From an uncultured Microscilla sp. (GTDB taxonomy: Bacteria; Bacteroidota; Bacteroidia; Cytophagales; Microscillaceae): a DNA stretch of 45,105 nucleotides. Shown piece by piece: positions 1-8,334 of this stretch. The first letter of the stretch is position 1; each line of letters opens with the position of its first letter. The notes below the pieces were generated by a model. The model had not been told where the DNA came from. It ran no database searches and saw nothing but the letters and a program-made list of their open reading frames with translations. The DNA is taken from positions 1-45,105 of the forward strand of contig NZ_CANLRP010000055.1 of the NCBI RefSeq assembly GCF_947493425.1, read 5' to 3'. The translations under genes and the position numbers were made by a program.

Positions 1-126
1 CTTATGGCTTTATGGTTAAAATGGTTATCGCTTCGCTTATGGTTTTATGGTTAAAATGGTTATCGCTTCGCTTATGGCTTTATGGTTAAAATGGTTATCG
101 CTTCGCTTATGGTTTTATGGTTAAAA
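1..126. repeat. 35-bp tandem repeat, about 3.6 copies
   Basis: Three full 35-bp units (1-35, 36-70, 71-105) and a partial fourth follow one another, each running from CTTATGG to TCGCTTCG. Units differ at one base (GGCTTT versus GGTTTT). The array continues beyond the left edge, so its true copy number is unknown. No open frame runs through it, so it is probably intergenic satellite-like DNA. Confidence 0.85.
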
Positions 127-158
127 AACGGTTCGCAAAGCGTGATTATGCGTCGCTT

Positions 159-320
159 CGCGCCAATCCCGTGGAAAGAACGGGACTTCGGAGCACCTCA
201 GCCATAAAACCATAGAACAATAAAACAATTGAAAAAAATTACGAATGCGCCTCGCGCCAATCCCGTGGAAAGAACGGGACTTCGGAGCACCTCAGCCATA
301 AAACCATAGAACCATAAAAC
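159..320. repeat. Direct repeat pair containing a small hairpin
   Basis: A block of about 68 bp at 159-227 recurs at 253-320 with one substitution. Each copy has the stem TCCCGT/ACGGGA around a 7-nt loop, followed by AT-rich runs built from ATAAAAC and ATAGAAC. The second copy ends about 45 bp before the collagen-like gene, so it may lie in that gene's leader. Function unknown. Confidence 0.75.
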
Positions 321-367
321 AATAGAACAATAAAACCCTAAATCCCTAAAACACAAATTATTAAAAT

Positions 368-1222
368 ATGGACAAGGAAATGATTTTTGCCCCTGGGGGG
401 CGCGAATACACTGCCGATGACTTCCAGGTACTACAAGAGCAAATCAAGCTCATGGAAGCGATATTTGCCGGGCGGGGCGCCTTTGTGCTCAGCGGCTGCG
501 AGGTAGACGCTGCCCTGCCCGAAAGCGCCACCATTGCCCCGGGCAAGGTATACATCGAAGGCGTGATTGTGAGTTTTGCTGGTGCCACCGGAGTAGACCT
601 CAGGGCAGGCAACGTGGCTTACCTCACGGCACGCCCCGCAGTAGACGATGCGCCCAAGGGGGGAGGCATAGTAGCCGCCTGGAACACCCGCCGCAACTAC
701 TCGGTAGAATTGGTGACCACCCCGCCTGCTTCGGGCGAATACATCACTTTTACCAATGCAGGAGGAAGCAAAAAAATGCTGATTACCGAGCTGGAAGCCA
801 AACCCCGCCACGAATGGAACGGCTCCCAATTGCGCTTTGAAAACAAAGACGGCAGCTGGGGCAATTATGTAGACCTCAAGGGCGAAAAAGGGGACAAAGG
901 CGACCAGGGAGTTACCGGCGCCACTGGCCCACAAGGAGCCCAGGGCATTCAGGGTGTGCAAGGACCCAAAGGAGATACGGGCGCTACTGGCCCCCAGGGA
1001 CCAACCGGCGCGACTGGTGCCCAAGGACCGCGGGGGTATACGGGAGCTACTGGACCCCAGGGACCTGCCGGAAGTGATAGTGGGATGGTGTTTAATGGAC
1101 CACTCACTGGACATACTGGAACACAGTTTCTACCAATAGGCAATGCATCCCAAGTACTTAAAGTTACTTTTCCTGGTGGCTATGTGGGATATATTTCAGC
1201 TGCTTATAGTAATGGTTTTTAA
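368..1222 (+). CDS. Collagen-like triple-helix repeat protein
   Basis: This 284-aa protein has a globular N-terminal half (about 1-165) and 22 uninterrupted Gly-X-Y triplets (172-237), rich in GPQ, GAT and GDK. A short C-terminal domain of about 47 residues follows. The stretch just before the triplets (WNGSQLRFE and [10 protein letters not shown]) resembles the joint seen before collagen repeats in phage tail-fibre-like and other bacterial collagen-like proteins. Such proteins form trimeric stalks or fibres. No signal peptide or membrane segment is visible, so export or virion location is unproven. Codon use is GC-richer than most of the window, which suggests transfer or selection on the repeats. 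The coding assignment is firm; the biological role is open. Confidence 0.85.
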   Translation: MDKEMIFAPGGREYTADDFQVLQEQIKLMEAIFAGRGAFVLSGCEVDAALPESATIAPGKVYIEGVIVSFAGATGVDLRAGNVAYLTARPAVDDAPKGGGIVAAWNTRRNYSVELVTTPPASGEYITFTNAGGSKKMLITELEAKPRHEWNGSQLRFENKDGSWGNYVDLKGEKGDKGDQGVTGATGPQGAQGIQGVQGPKGDTGATGPQGPTGATGAQGPRGYTGATGPQGPAGSDSGMVFNGPLTGHTGTQFLPIGNASQVLKVTFPGGYVGYISAAYSNGF

Positions 1223-1285
1223 AGTTACCTGATTAGCATTAATAAAGACTTACTTTTGAGTTGATGATTGGAGAAACGCTGTGTT

Positions 1286-2197
1286 ATGCTACTAATATTC
1301 CCTACAGAAGTCAAATACAAAGCTGAAATCATAGGTGCCCAAAGAGCGGGTTTTCAAGGTGCGTATTACAACCACCAACACATGCTCTCAGGAGCTATGG
1401 CGTTGATGCTGGCTCAAGTGCCCGCTTATGCCCAGCCTATGCCCGCCATGTTGCGTAGCTTTGTAATGCCGCCTCATGCTTATACTGCCATATACGAGCA
1501 CTTGGCAGAAGAAAAGAACCTCTACCTGATAGACACCCCCGAACAACACCTCGAGGTGTGCTCGGTAGTCAATCATTATGATAAAATCAAGGCTTGGTGC
1601 CCCCAAACGGTGTGGATAGACGGCGAGGCGGCGCTAGACGAAGCAAAGCTAGGCGCGGCACTCAGCGCCTTTGGCAAAGAAGGCAAGTGCCTCATGCTCA
1701 AAGACTACATGCGTTCGGCAAAATACCAACGCGAACACCCCTACGACGTAGCCGACCACACCGACCTTGCTCAAGCCCAAGCCGCTATGGTCAATTTTAA
1801 GGCGCACCACCAAGGAGTGATCAATGGTGGTTTTGTGTTCTCTGAGTACATTCCCGACTTGCGCGTGGTGCACGATCATCCCTTCCCGATGACCCACCAG
1901 CCTATGTACGAAGAGTACCGCTTGTTTTTTTTGCAACACGAGCTATTGCTTGCCACCAATTATTGGGAAGAAATGCCCGATTATTCGCACCAATTGACCG
2001 ACAAAGAGTTGGAGCCCTTCAAGGAGGTAGCAAAAACTATAGACTCTAACTTTTTTACGCTCGATGTGGCACGTCGGCAAGACGGCAGCCTGGTGATTAT
2101 AGAACTCAACCCTGGGCAATTGGCAGGCATAGACTATAACCGCCACCACGAATTTTACCAAAAAATGCGGGAACATTTGCAAGTAGTGGCAGAATAG
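1286..2197 (+). CDS. ATP-grasp domain protein, R2K-clade type
   Basis: This is a protein of about 303 aa. It has an N-terminal region with a hydrophobic start (MLLIFPTE), a central lysine-bearing strand (LMLKDYMRSAKY), and a C-terminal metal-binding strand, VIIELNPGQ, typical of ATP-grasp ligases. The layout matches what I know of the R2K ATP-grasp group, which is thought to join amino or carboxyl groups on peptides, proteins or small molecules; the substrate is unknown. I chose the ATG at 1286 because family members usually begin with this hydrophobic strand. A TTG at 1268 would add six residues. Like the collagen gene upstream it is GC-richer than the rest, and the 63-bp gap would allow co-transcription. 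Confidence 0.75.
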   Translation: MLLIFPTEVKYKAEIIGAQRAGFQGAYYNHQHMLSGAMALMLAQVPAYAQPMPAMLRSFVMPPHAYTAIYEHLAEEKNLYLIDTPEQHLEVCSVVNHYDKIKAWCPQTVWIDGEAALDEAKLGAALSAFGKEGKCLMLKDYMRSAKYQREHPYDVADHTDLAQAQAAMVNFKAHHQGVINGGFVFSEYIPDLRVVHDHPFPMTHQPMYEEYRLFFLQHELLLATNYWEEMPDYSHQLTDKELEPFKEVAKTIDSNFFTLDVARRQDGSLVIIELNPGQLAGIDYNRHHEFYQKMREHLQVVAE

Positions 2198-2429
2198 GCG
2201 ACTGCTATTGGCAAGTTTTTGATGTCGGCGAAAGTAATAGGATGTATGTCAGGAGAAATAGGTAAAAGAAAATCACTGCTGTCAATTTGAATCACTTCAG
2301 TGATTACGAGCAAGGTATGGCTGTGTTCAATGCAGTAAAAGAAATGAGATAAGTTGGAGGAGCAAAGCATTCATTTAGCATAGTGAAATACTAAAAATGG
2401 GTAGATGGTGAATGATTTTGTAGAGTTAT

Positions 2430-2936
2430 TTAAACTTCTTTTTCCAGTACTTCTTCTAACAAGTCTTTACAAATCTTTACTTTTTGCTGAAAATTGAGCC
2501 AAGCAACTGCATAACCCAAGCCTACAAAACCTAAAGATGCCAAAAGATACCATAAGTTATGTTCGGCGAACAACAAGAGCATTCCCAGGATTAAACTAAA
2601 CACCAGAGCTACCGACATAAAAAAACGGGTGCCTTTAAGCAGGGTATAGTCAATAAATAAAATACAACCTTTAGACGTAGACTCAATTTTGCCATCAATT
2701 ACAGGCATAAAAGATTCCGGATAAGTGACTTTACGTGAAATGCGAAATCCAGCTTCTTGAATGACTCCTCTAAAAGGATAATCCTGCTCTAAACTACGGG
2801 CAGGTAACAGCCAGTGCTCAGAAAAAGCATCTTCTTTTACCTTGGCAGGCTTAATGGCAGCTTCTAGCTTGTGTGCAATTTCATCAATAGTATACCCTGA
2901 AACAAATACAGAGCTTTGGCGGGGGAAAAGTTTCAT
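2430..2936 (-). CDS. Hypothetical membrane protein with two TM segments
   Basis: This is a 168-aa protein of unknown function. The N-terminal 100 residues are soluble and mixed in charge. Two hydrophobic segments follow at about 104-124 and 128-148, separated by a short EHNLW turn, then a charged tail ending EEVLEKEV. The arrangement suggests a hairpin in the inner membrane with both large parts on the same side. I recognise no motif. It stands alone, with a foldback element beginning 53 bp upstream of its start codon. Confidence 0.65.
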   Translation of the reverse strand: MKLFPRQSSVFVSGYTIDEIAHKLEAAIKPAKVKEDAFSEHWLLPARSLEQDYPFRGVIQEAGFRISRKVTYPESFMPVIDGKIESTSKGCILFIDYTLLKGTRFFMSVALVFSLILGMLLLFAEHNLWYLLASLGFVGLGYAVAWLNFQQKVKICKDLLEEVLEKEV

Positions 2937-2988
2937 AATGTGTTAGAATATTTTAACTGTCAGTTCATAATAAATAGTCAGGAATCTT

Positions 2989-3183
2989 AGGAATGGTGTA
3001 AAAATAAATTTCTATAGTAACGCTAAAATATTTTGTTACTAGACGCGGCACGGCAATATCCAGTGGATATTGAGCGAGCTTGAGGGATGGTCGGCTAATA
3101 GCATCGCTATTCGGCTATTTTTTAACAAAGTATAGCCTCAAAAGATGAGGTTAAGAATGCGTATTTATTTTGGTACCATTCCT
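2989..3183. mobile_element. MITE-like foldback element, GGAATGG family, copy A
   Basis: About 195 bp, bounded by inverted ends AGGAATGGTGTAAAAATAAA and the complement of TTTATTTTGGTACCATTCCT, with TA at both junctions. It carries no gene. The interior holds the hairpin AATAGC-ATC-GCTATT and the string AACAAAGTATAGCC. The 29152-29310 copy shares the right half almost base for base, and a shorter diverged copy lies in opposite orientation at 4294-4401. TA-flanked non-coding elements of this size are typical of MITEs mobilised by Tc1/mariner- or IS630-type transposases; no transposase is present here. Confidence 0.75.
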
Positions 3184-3191
3184 TAGTAAGT

Positions 3192-3386
3192 AAGTGGACA
3201 AAATTAAATATATCTAATATGCAAGTATAACTATCATATTATGAGAGAGTTATCTTTACTTGTAGCTTATAGCTTGCTGCTACTTAAGTGGACAAAATTA
3301 AATATATCTAATATGCAAGTATAACTATCATATTATGAGAGAGTTATCTTTACTTGTAGCTTATAGCTAATTGCTTGCTGCTACTT
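3192..3386. repeat. Tandem duplication, 94-bp and 101-bp copies
   Basis: A unit starting AAGTGGACAAAATTAAATAT occupies 3192-3285 and is repeated immediately at 3286-3386. The second copy is identical except for a 7-bp insertion near its end (AGCTAATTGCTTGCTG versus AGCTTGCTG). It begins 8 bp after foldback element A. Neither copy encodes a plausible protein. The near identity points to a recent duplication. The remaining 190 bp before the RidA gene is AT-rich and shows nothing recognisable. Confidence 0.9.
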
Positions 3387-3578
3387 ATTGTCAAGATAAT
3401 AATTAATTCATTAAAAACTAAAAAGCTATTTGGGTTTTTAATGAGAGATTAATAGAAAATAGATAGAAGCAAATCAACTGTAGATTTGAATCTGTAACTT
3501 GTCTTCTGTTGCGACAAAATTCATACCCTTGTCTACTCCAAATAACACCCAAATAGCTTATCAATGCTTATTTTATCG

Positions 3579-3953
3579 TTATTGTATAGCAATGCAAGAT
3601 ATTTCCACATTGACATCCTTGGGTAGTCGGCTTACCTCTACCGTTTCGCGGGCTGGTGCATCTTCGCCAAAATAACTACCATAAACTTCATTAATACGCC
3701 CAAAGTTATTCAGGTCTTTTACAAAAATAGAGCATTTGGCAATATTAGAATAGTCCATATTAGCTGCTTTGAGTACTGCCCCCAGATTTTTCATTACTGC
3801 GTGGGTTTCATCCTCTATGCTGCCCTCTATTACTTTTCCGTCTATCAGTGCTACCTGTCCTGAAACATACAAAGTACCATTTACTAAAATTGCTTGGTTG
3901 TAAGGTCCTACTGGAGCAGGTGCATCGGCAGTTGTGATAACAGTTCTAGCCAT
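3579..3953 (-). CDS. ridA: RidA/YjgF family enamine/imine deaminase
   Basis: This 124-aa protein covers the whole RidA fold. RidA proteins hydrolyse reactive enamine and imine intermediates (such as 2-aminoacrylate made by PLP dehydratases), releasing ammonia and a keto acid in the cytosol as trimers. Visible hallmarks are GPYNQAI near residue 16, YVSGQVAL (29-36), FVKDLNNFGRINEVY (77-91), the substrate carboxylate-binding arginine in APARETVEV (Arg102) and a late VEISCIA strand with Glu117. Length is normal for the family. It is a single gene with foldback DNA on both sides. Confidence 0.95.
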   Translation of the reverse strand: MARTVITTADAPAPVGPYNQAILVNGTLYVSGQVALIDGKVIEGSIEDETHAVMKNLGAVLKAANMDYSNIAKCSIFVKDLNNFGRINEVYGSYFGEDAPARETVEVSRLPKDVNVEISCIAIQ

Positions 3954-4092
3954 TGTTTGTTTTTTTATGTTTGAAAATAGTCGAAATGGTTATTAACAAT
4001 AGTCCACAGCCCCGACAGGGGCAAGCTTCAAGCGACAAGTCGCAAGTCCTTAGATACCGATGAATATCGGTGCTACACCCTGTTCCACAAGT

Positions 4093-4144
4093 AACCACAC
4101 TTTTGTATTACACTGATTTTCAATTGTTTACAAAAAGTGTAGTT
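4093..4144. repeat. Inverted repeat in the RidA upstream gap
   Basis: The arms at 4093-4107 and 4129-4144 pair over about 15 bp with one bulge (ACACTTTTGTA against TACAAAAAGTGT), around a 21-nt loop. It has no T-tract that would make it a clear terminator. The rest of 3954-4293 holds only short simple inverted motifs, such as CCGAT-GAAT-ATCGG near 4058-4071, and no gene. Confidence 0.5.
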
Positions 4145-4293
4145 AGAAGCTTTCAGGCGATAGTCCAATGTTGTTTTCCCCAAGCCTTGGTTGGCTGAAA
4201 GTAGTGGGAGCGTCTTTAGTCCACAGTCGATGGTCGATAGTGGCTGATGCACGCATAAAGTCTCTACTAAGGAACCGAACGTAGGGAGTCCTT

Positions 4294-4401
4294 AGGAACG
4301 GTGTCAAAATAAATTTACATTCTTAACCTCATCTTTTTTGGACATGCTTCGTTAAAAAAATATTTCCTTAAACTATAGAACTTTATTTTTGCATCGTTCC
4401 T
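4294..4401. mobile_element. MITE-like foldback element, GGAATGG family, copy C (short, inverted)
   Basis: About 108 bp bounded by AGGAACGGTGTCAAAATAAA and, at the other end, GCATCGTTCCT, again with TA at the edges. Read on the minus strand it aligns with copy A: the sequence TTTACATTCTTAACCTCATC at its left is the complement of the right part of copies A and B, and CTATAG at its right matches the start of A. The central hairpin of copies A and B is deleted. It is a decayed internal-deletion derivative lying between tdh and ridA. Confidence 0.65.
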
Positions 4402-4469
4402 TAGATGCTGGTATACATCGGCATCTAAAGACTTGTGACTTGTACCTCGTAGCTCGAATTACTAACCAT

Positions 4470-5432
4470 TTATGCCAAAACTACTTTTTTTTTGAGATTT
4501 ACCAGCATATCTTCTACCATAGTTGCCAAATTATACTGGTGCTGCCATCCCCAATCCTGGCGTGCTTGCGTGTCATCAATGCTATCTGGCCAAGAGTCAG
4601 CTATTTGCTGGCGTCCGTCAGGTTTGTAACTTATGGTAAACGCTGGAATATGCTGCTGAATAGCCTGAGTGATTTCTTTAGGAGAAAAGCTGATAGCTGC
4701 CAGGTTATAGCCTGTACGTGTCTTGATTTGATTGGCAGGCGCATGCATCAAATCCAAGGTTCCTTTTACAGCATCGGGCATATACATCATAGGTAGGTAA
4801 GTGTCTTCAGACAAGAAGCACTCATAGGCATTGTTTTCCAGGGCTTTATAAAAAATATCCACAGCATAGTCGGTGGTACCTCCTCCTGGCAAAGTGTTGT
4901 AACTAATCAACCCAGGGTAACGCAAGCATCGGGCATCTACTCCAAACTTATCGAAGTAATAGTTACACCAATGTTCGCCGGCTTGTTTACTAATACCATA
5001 CACTGTCGTAGGATTGATGATCGTTTGTTGAGGAGTGTTTTGTTTGGGAGTATCAAAACCAAACACCCCAATAGAACTCGGAAAATATATCTTACTTAAT
5101 TGTTTTTCGCGGGCAATCTCCAGTACATTGAGTAGGCTTTCCATGTTGAGTTTCCAGGCAAACAAGGGATTTTGTTCACCTTTGGCAGACAGCATTGCTG
5201 CCAGGTGGTAAATTTGAGTAATTTGGTATTTATTTACCAAATCAGCCATTTTTTTGCCATCCATTGCATTCAGTTCTTCAAAAATACCCTGTTCTTTAAA
5301 TGCAGGATCAGCACAGTGAATATCAGTAGCAACGACATGATGCTCACCATAAATGTTTCTTAAAGCAACCGTCAACTCCGTGCCTAATTGTCCACACGCG
5401 CCAATTACTAAAATATTTTCCTTAGTAGTCAT
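4470..5432 (-). CDS. tdh: L-threonine 3-dehydrogenase, SDR type
   Basis: This is a 320-aa extended short-chain dehydrogenase/reductase. The NAD-binding motif GACGQLG lies at 11-17, the acidic end of the second strand is ATDIHCAD, and the catalytic pair is in VYGISK (Tyr145, Lys149) with Ser119/Ser120 before it. The family oxidises L-threonine with NAD to 2-amino-3-ketobutyrate, which Kbl then splits to glycine and acetyl-CoA. A kbl gene is indeed present at 25178, but not adjacent. This SDR form replaces the zinc-dependent Tdh in many Bacteroidota. The features LRYPGLISY and a PGGGTTDYAVD segment are typical of it. Other NAD-dependent epimerases remain possible but less likely. Confidence 0.88.
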   Translation of the reverse strand: MTTKENILVIGACGQLGTELTVALRNIYGEHHVVATDIHCADPAFKEQGIFEELNAMDGKKMADLVNKYQITQIYHLAAMLSAKGEQNPLFAWKLNMESLLNVLEIAREKQLSKIYFPSSIGVFGFDTPKQNTPQQTIINPTTVYGISKQAGEHWCNYYFDKFGVDARCLRYPGLISYNTLPGGGTTDYAVDIFYKALENNAYECFLSEDTYLPMMYMPDAVKGTLDLMHAPANQIKTRTGYNLAAISFSPKEITQAIQQHIPAFTISYKPDGRQQIADSWPDSIDDTQARQDWGWQHQYNLATMVEDMLVNLKKKVVLA

Positions 5433-5486
5433 AAATACTTCTATATTATTAAACTATATTATTTTTTGTATATATAAAGTGCAAGC

Positions 5487-5508
5487 AATACAGGAAGATG
5501 CCTGTATT
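5487..5508 (-). promoter_or_regulatory. Hairpin in the upstream region of tdh
   Basis: AATACAGG and CCTGTATT form an 8-bp stem with a 6-nt loop, 55 bp upstream of the tdh start. It would lie in the leader if transcription starts near the -7-like box at 5560-5567. No T-tract follows, so a protein site or RNA hairpin is possible. Weak evidence. Confidence 0.35.
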
Positions 5509-5559
5509 AGTGATCATATAACCATAGTTATTTACTGCAATATATTAAATATAACTATA

Positions 5560-5567
5560 CAAAGATA
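5560..5567 (-). promoter_or_regulatory. Candidate Bacteroidota -7 box for tdh
   Basis: Read on the minus strand this is TATCTTTG, a full match to TAnnTTTG. No clear TTTG -33 element lies 19-21 bp upstream, so the call rests on the -7 box alone. It would give a leader of about 120 nt for tdh. Confidence 0.35.
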
Positions 5568-5668
5568 TATTTTGATATATTGACGAAAAATGAACTGAAA
5601 AGATTGTTTTAATGAACAATTAATGCAGGGTATATAATTTTGATTAACTATATAATTACCTTACAAAA

Positions 5669-5848
5669 ATGGATTTTGAGGAATTTTTAAAAAATAAAAA
5701 AATTGACGAAAATTTGTTCAAAGAAAAAGAACATGCGCGTTGGCAAGAGTGGAAAACTCTTTTTGAGCAGATGCACCCAAACAGTTTTACTGCCCAAAAA
5801 AAGTTTTTAATCAATGATATACGCCGAAAGTATTTGTTGAAAGAGTAG
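5669..5848 (+). CDS. Small charged protein of 59 aa, unknown
   Basis: An ATG at 5669 opens a 59-codon frame ending in TAG at 5846-5848. The product starts MDFEEFLKNKKIDENLF and ends NDIRRKYLLKE. It is rich in Lys, Glu, Phe and Trp (RWQEWKTLFEQMHP), lacks membrane segments, and would be mostly helical. The reading frame has normal amino acid composition and no rare-codon run, and it stops 4 bp before the convergent rsmA stop codon, which suggests a real gene packed between neighbours. I do not know a function. Confidence 0.65.
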   Translation: MDFEEFLKNKKIDENLFKEKEHARWQEWKTLFEQMHPNSFTAQKKFLINDIRRKYLLKE

Positions 5849-5852
5849 GGAT

Positions 5853-6629
5853 TTACAGGGTGGCTTCCCAAAGCTGAGTAAGCTCTACAAAGTTGTCTAC
5901 CGATAATTGTTCTGCTCTTTTACTGAGCATTTCATTGGTTTTAAGTGTGTCTGGCAATTGGATAGACTTAAGAGCATTACGCAGGGTTTTTCTACGATTG
6001 TTAAAACCCTGTTTTACAATTCTCTTAAAGAGTTTTTCATCGCAATCAAGTTTTTTTACCTTATTTCTTTGCAAAGATATTACCCCAGAGTACACCTTGG
6101 GCGGAGGATTGAATACATCGGGAGGAACCGTAAAATCGTAGCTAATATTGTAGTATGCCTGCAGCAATACACTTAGGATGCCATAAGTTTTACTACCTGG
6201 TTGGGCAGCTATGCGTTCAGCCACCTCTTTTTGTAGCATACATACCACTTCCTGCACTTGGTCTCTGTGGTCGAGTACCTTAAAAAATATTTGAGAAGAA
6301 ATATTGTAAGGAAAGTTGCCTATAATACCTATAGGTTGTTGTTTAAAGAGTGCCCCCAAGTCAATATTCAAAAAATCTCCTTCTGTAATATAAGGTACCA
6401 AAGTTGGGTAGTGCTTATGCAGGTATTCTACCGACTCAGTGTCTATTTCTATTATATGAGTCTGAAAATTGTCAGATTTTACCAAAAAATCGGTCAAAAC
6501 CCCCGTTCCAGCGCCTATTTCTACTATAGTTTTATAACCATTGTGCTGTTGCACCTGATTTACAATGCGTTCAGCAATTGACAAATCGGTTAGAAAATGT
6601 TGTCCCAGGTGTTTTTTAGGCTTGACCAT
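5853..6629 (-). CDS. rsmA: 16S rRNA dimethyladenosine transferase RsmA (KsgA)
   Basis: This 258-aa SAM-dependent methyltransferase dimethylates two adjacent adenines in the 3'-terminal helix of 16S rRNA during small-subunit maturation. The N-terminus KKHLGQHFL is the family signature, VEIGAGTGVLT (36-46) is the SAM-binding loop, and IGNFPYNISSQ holds the N-F-P-Y catalytic motif. The C-terminal helical domain contains FNNRRKTLRNAL, also diagnostic. Length is normal. The gene is divergent from pepA with a 176-bp shared upstream region and convergent with the 59-aa gene. Confidence 0.97.
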   Translation of the reverse strand: MVKPKKHLGQHFLTDLSIAERIVNQVQQHNGYKTIVEIGAGTGVLTDFLVKSDNFQTHIIEIDTESVEYLHKHYPTLVPYITEGDFLNIDLGALFKQQPIGIIGNFPYNISSQIFFKVLDHRDQVQEVVCMLQKEVAERIAAQPGSKTYGILSVLLQAYYNISYDFTVPPDVFNPPPKVYSGVISLQRNKVKKLDCDEKLFKRIVKQGFNNRRKTLRNALKSIQLPDTLKTNEMLSKRAEQLSVDNFVELTQLWEATL

Positions 6630-6774
6630 ATTCGAAATTATGCATATTTGATAATTAGTACTAAATTGAAATGCTTATTTGAAAAAGCCTTTACAACAGG
6701 TAAGGCAGATAAGCATCCGAAAAACAAAACTAAGCAAACCATTGCTTCATTTAGCTTAATCAAGACAAATATTA

Positions 6775-6782
6775 TAGATTTG
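6775..6782 (+). promoter_or_regulatory. Candidate -7 box for the aminopeptidase gene
   Basis: TAGATTTG matches TAnnTTTG and ends 23 bp before the ATG at 6806. No TTTG was found at the expected -33 spacing. If used, the leader would be about 15 nt. Confidence 0.35.
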
Positions 6783-6805
6783 TAGCCCAAAATCGACAAA
6801 TACTT

Positions 6806-8269
6806 ATGCAAGTAAACCTTTTATACCGTTCAGATATTAACGCAAGTCAAAACCTTGTAGTAATTGTGCAAGACCTTCAACAGGCACAGTCTTATTGTGC
6901 CAGCGAACAAGTATGGCAATATCTGCAGAAACAAGTAAAAGACGAAAATAAAGAAAAGGTCAAGCTGATTCATCTCAATCAGTTTACCCACCATACCTTT
7001 GTGTTGTATAGCCCTCCACAAAACAAGGCTGCCTATTATCTCAAAGAGAGCTATAGAAAAAAAGGACACGAAATAGCCTCTATACTCGCCAGAGAAGATT
7101 TATCTGATTTGCAAATAACCAATGCGATAACAAGTGATCTTGTGTATGAAGCAGTATTAGACGTGGCAGAGGGCATTTTGCTAAGTACGTATCATTTTTT
7201 GAAATACAAATCAGACCCTCGAAAACTTCACCCACTTGTGCAATTGACATTGTCGGGGCAAGGATTGACTGAAGATAAAATAACCACATTGAACAATATT
7301 GTTCAGGGAACTTTTGCTGCGCGTAATTTGGTAAATGAGCCATTTGTGTATTTGACAGCCCCGCAATTAAGCGAAGAAATTAAAAAACTGGGTAAAGAGG
7401 CAGGCTTTGAAGTAGAAGTGTTTGACAAAGCACAAATACAAGCCCACAATATGGAAGGCTTGCTTACAGTAAATAAAGGAAGCCTTGATCCTCCTACTTT
7501 TAATATATTGACACATAAGCCTGCCAATGCCGTTAATGAGCAACCTTATATTTTGGTAGGCAAAGGGGTGGTGTATGATACAGGAGGACTATCGCTTAAG
7601 CCCACGGGCAATTCTATGGACTTTATGAAGTCAGACATGGGAGGGGCGGCCGCCGTAGTAGGCAGTTTGTATGCTTTGGCAAAAAACAACGCCCCTGTGT
7701 ATGTGATAGGTTTGATACCTGCTACTGACAATCGCCCAGGACAAAATGCCATTGCGCCAGGTGATGTGATTACATACAGCAATGGCAAGAGTGTAGAAAT
7801 AATGAATACCGACGCTGAGGGAAGATTAATTTTGGCAGATGCTTTGATTTATGCGGCTAGGTTTAAACCCCAATTGGTGCTAGATTTTGCGACCCTTACT
7901 GGGTCGGCAGTGCGGGCTTTAGGCAACCATGCCATGGTAATGGTGGGTACCGCCGAAAGAGATATAAAGAGTCAATTGCTTAACAGTAGTGAGCAGACCT
8001 ATGAGCGTATGGTAGAGCTGCCTTTGTGGGAAGAATATGGCGAGCCACTTGAGTCAGACATTGCTGACATAAATAACTTGGGCATATCTGAAGCACAAGC
8101 CATTATCGCAGGAAAGTTTTTGGAGCATTTTGTAGACAATTACCCTTGGATACACTTAGACATTGCAGGCACTGCCTATTTGCATAAGCCTCAAACTTAT
8201 AAAGGTAAAAACGGAACAGGGTCAGGAGTACGTTTGATGTATCATTTCTTGACAAATCTGGTAAATTAA
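6806..8269 (+). CDS. pepA: Leucyl aminopeptidase, M17 family
   Basis: This 487-aa protein is a di-metal aminopeptidase that removes N-terminal residues from peptides in the cytosol, active as a hexamer. The C-terminal catalytic domain is complete: VGKGVVYDTGG gives Lys253 and Asp258, LSLKP gives Lys265, SDMGGAA gives Asp277, and NTDAEGRL gives Asp336, Glu338 and Arg340. The N-terminal 170 residues form the variable M17 cap domain. Length is close to that of E. coli PepA (about 500 aa). Members also act as DNA-binding proteins in some bacteria, which cannot be judged here. It lies 65 bp upstream of pdxA in the same direction. Confidence 0.95.
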   Translation: MQVNLLYRSDINASQNLVVIVQDLQQAQSYCASEQVWQYLQKQVKDENKEKVKLIHLNQFTHHTFVLYSPPQNKAAYYLKESYRKKGHEIASILAREDLSDLQITNAITSDLVYEAVLDVAEGILLSTYHFLKYKSDPRKLHPLVQLTLSGQGLTEDKITTLNNIVQGTFAARNLVNEPFVYLTAPQLSEEIKKLGKEAGFEVEVFDKAQIQAHNMEGLLTVNKGSLDPPTFNILTHKPANAVNEQPYILVGKGVVYDTGGLSLKPTGNSMDFMKSDMGGAAAVVGSLYALAKNNAPVYVIGLIPATDNRPGQNAIAPGDVITYSNGKSVEIMNTDAEGRLILADALIYAARFKPQLVLDFATLTGSAVRALGNHAMVMVGTAERDIKSQLLNSSEQTYERMVELPLWEEYGEPLESDIADINNLGISEAQAIIAGKFLEHFVDNYPWIHLDIAGTAYLHKPQTYKGKNGTGSGVRLMYHFLTNLVN

Positions 8270-8334
8270 TTACTATATAAAATAGGAGGGGGGAGGTTCG
8301 CTTCCAGTTCTAAACCAAAATACAAGCAAGTTTT

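Noticed and set aside
1..320. CRISPR array
   Set aside because: The 35-bp units are contiguous with no unique spacers, and no cas genes are near.
431..1114. Long minus-strand frame over the collagen-like gene
   Set aside because: The repetitive Gly-Pro codons on the plus strand prevent stops on the other strand, and the composition is not protein-like.
2155..2370. 71-aa minus-strand frame after the ATP-grasp gene
   Set aside because: It overlaps the end of the ATP-grasp gene, is rich in Cys, His and Ser without pattern, and has no supporting context.
4389..4796. 135-aa plus-strand frame overlapping the end of tdh
   Set aside because: Most of it is antisense to tdh and begins inside a foldback element.
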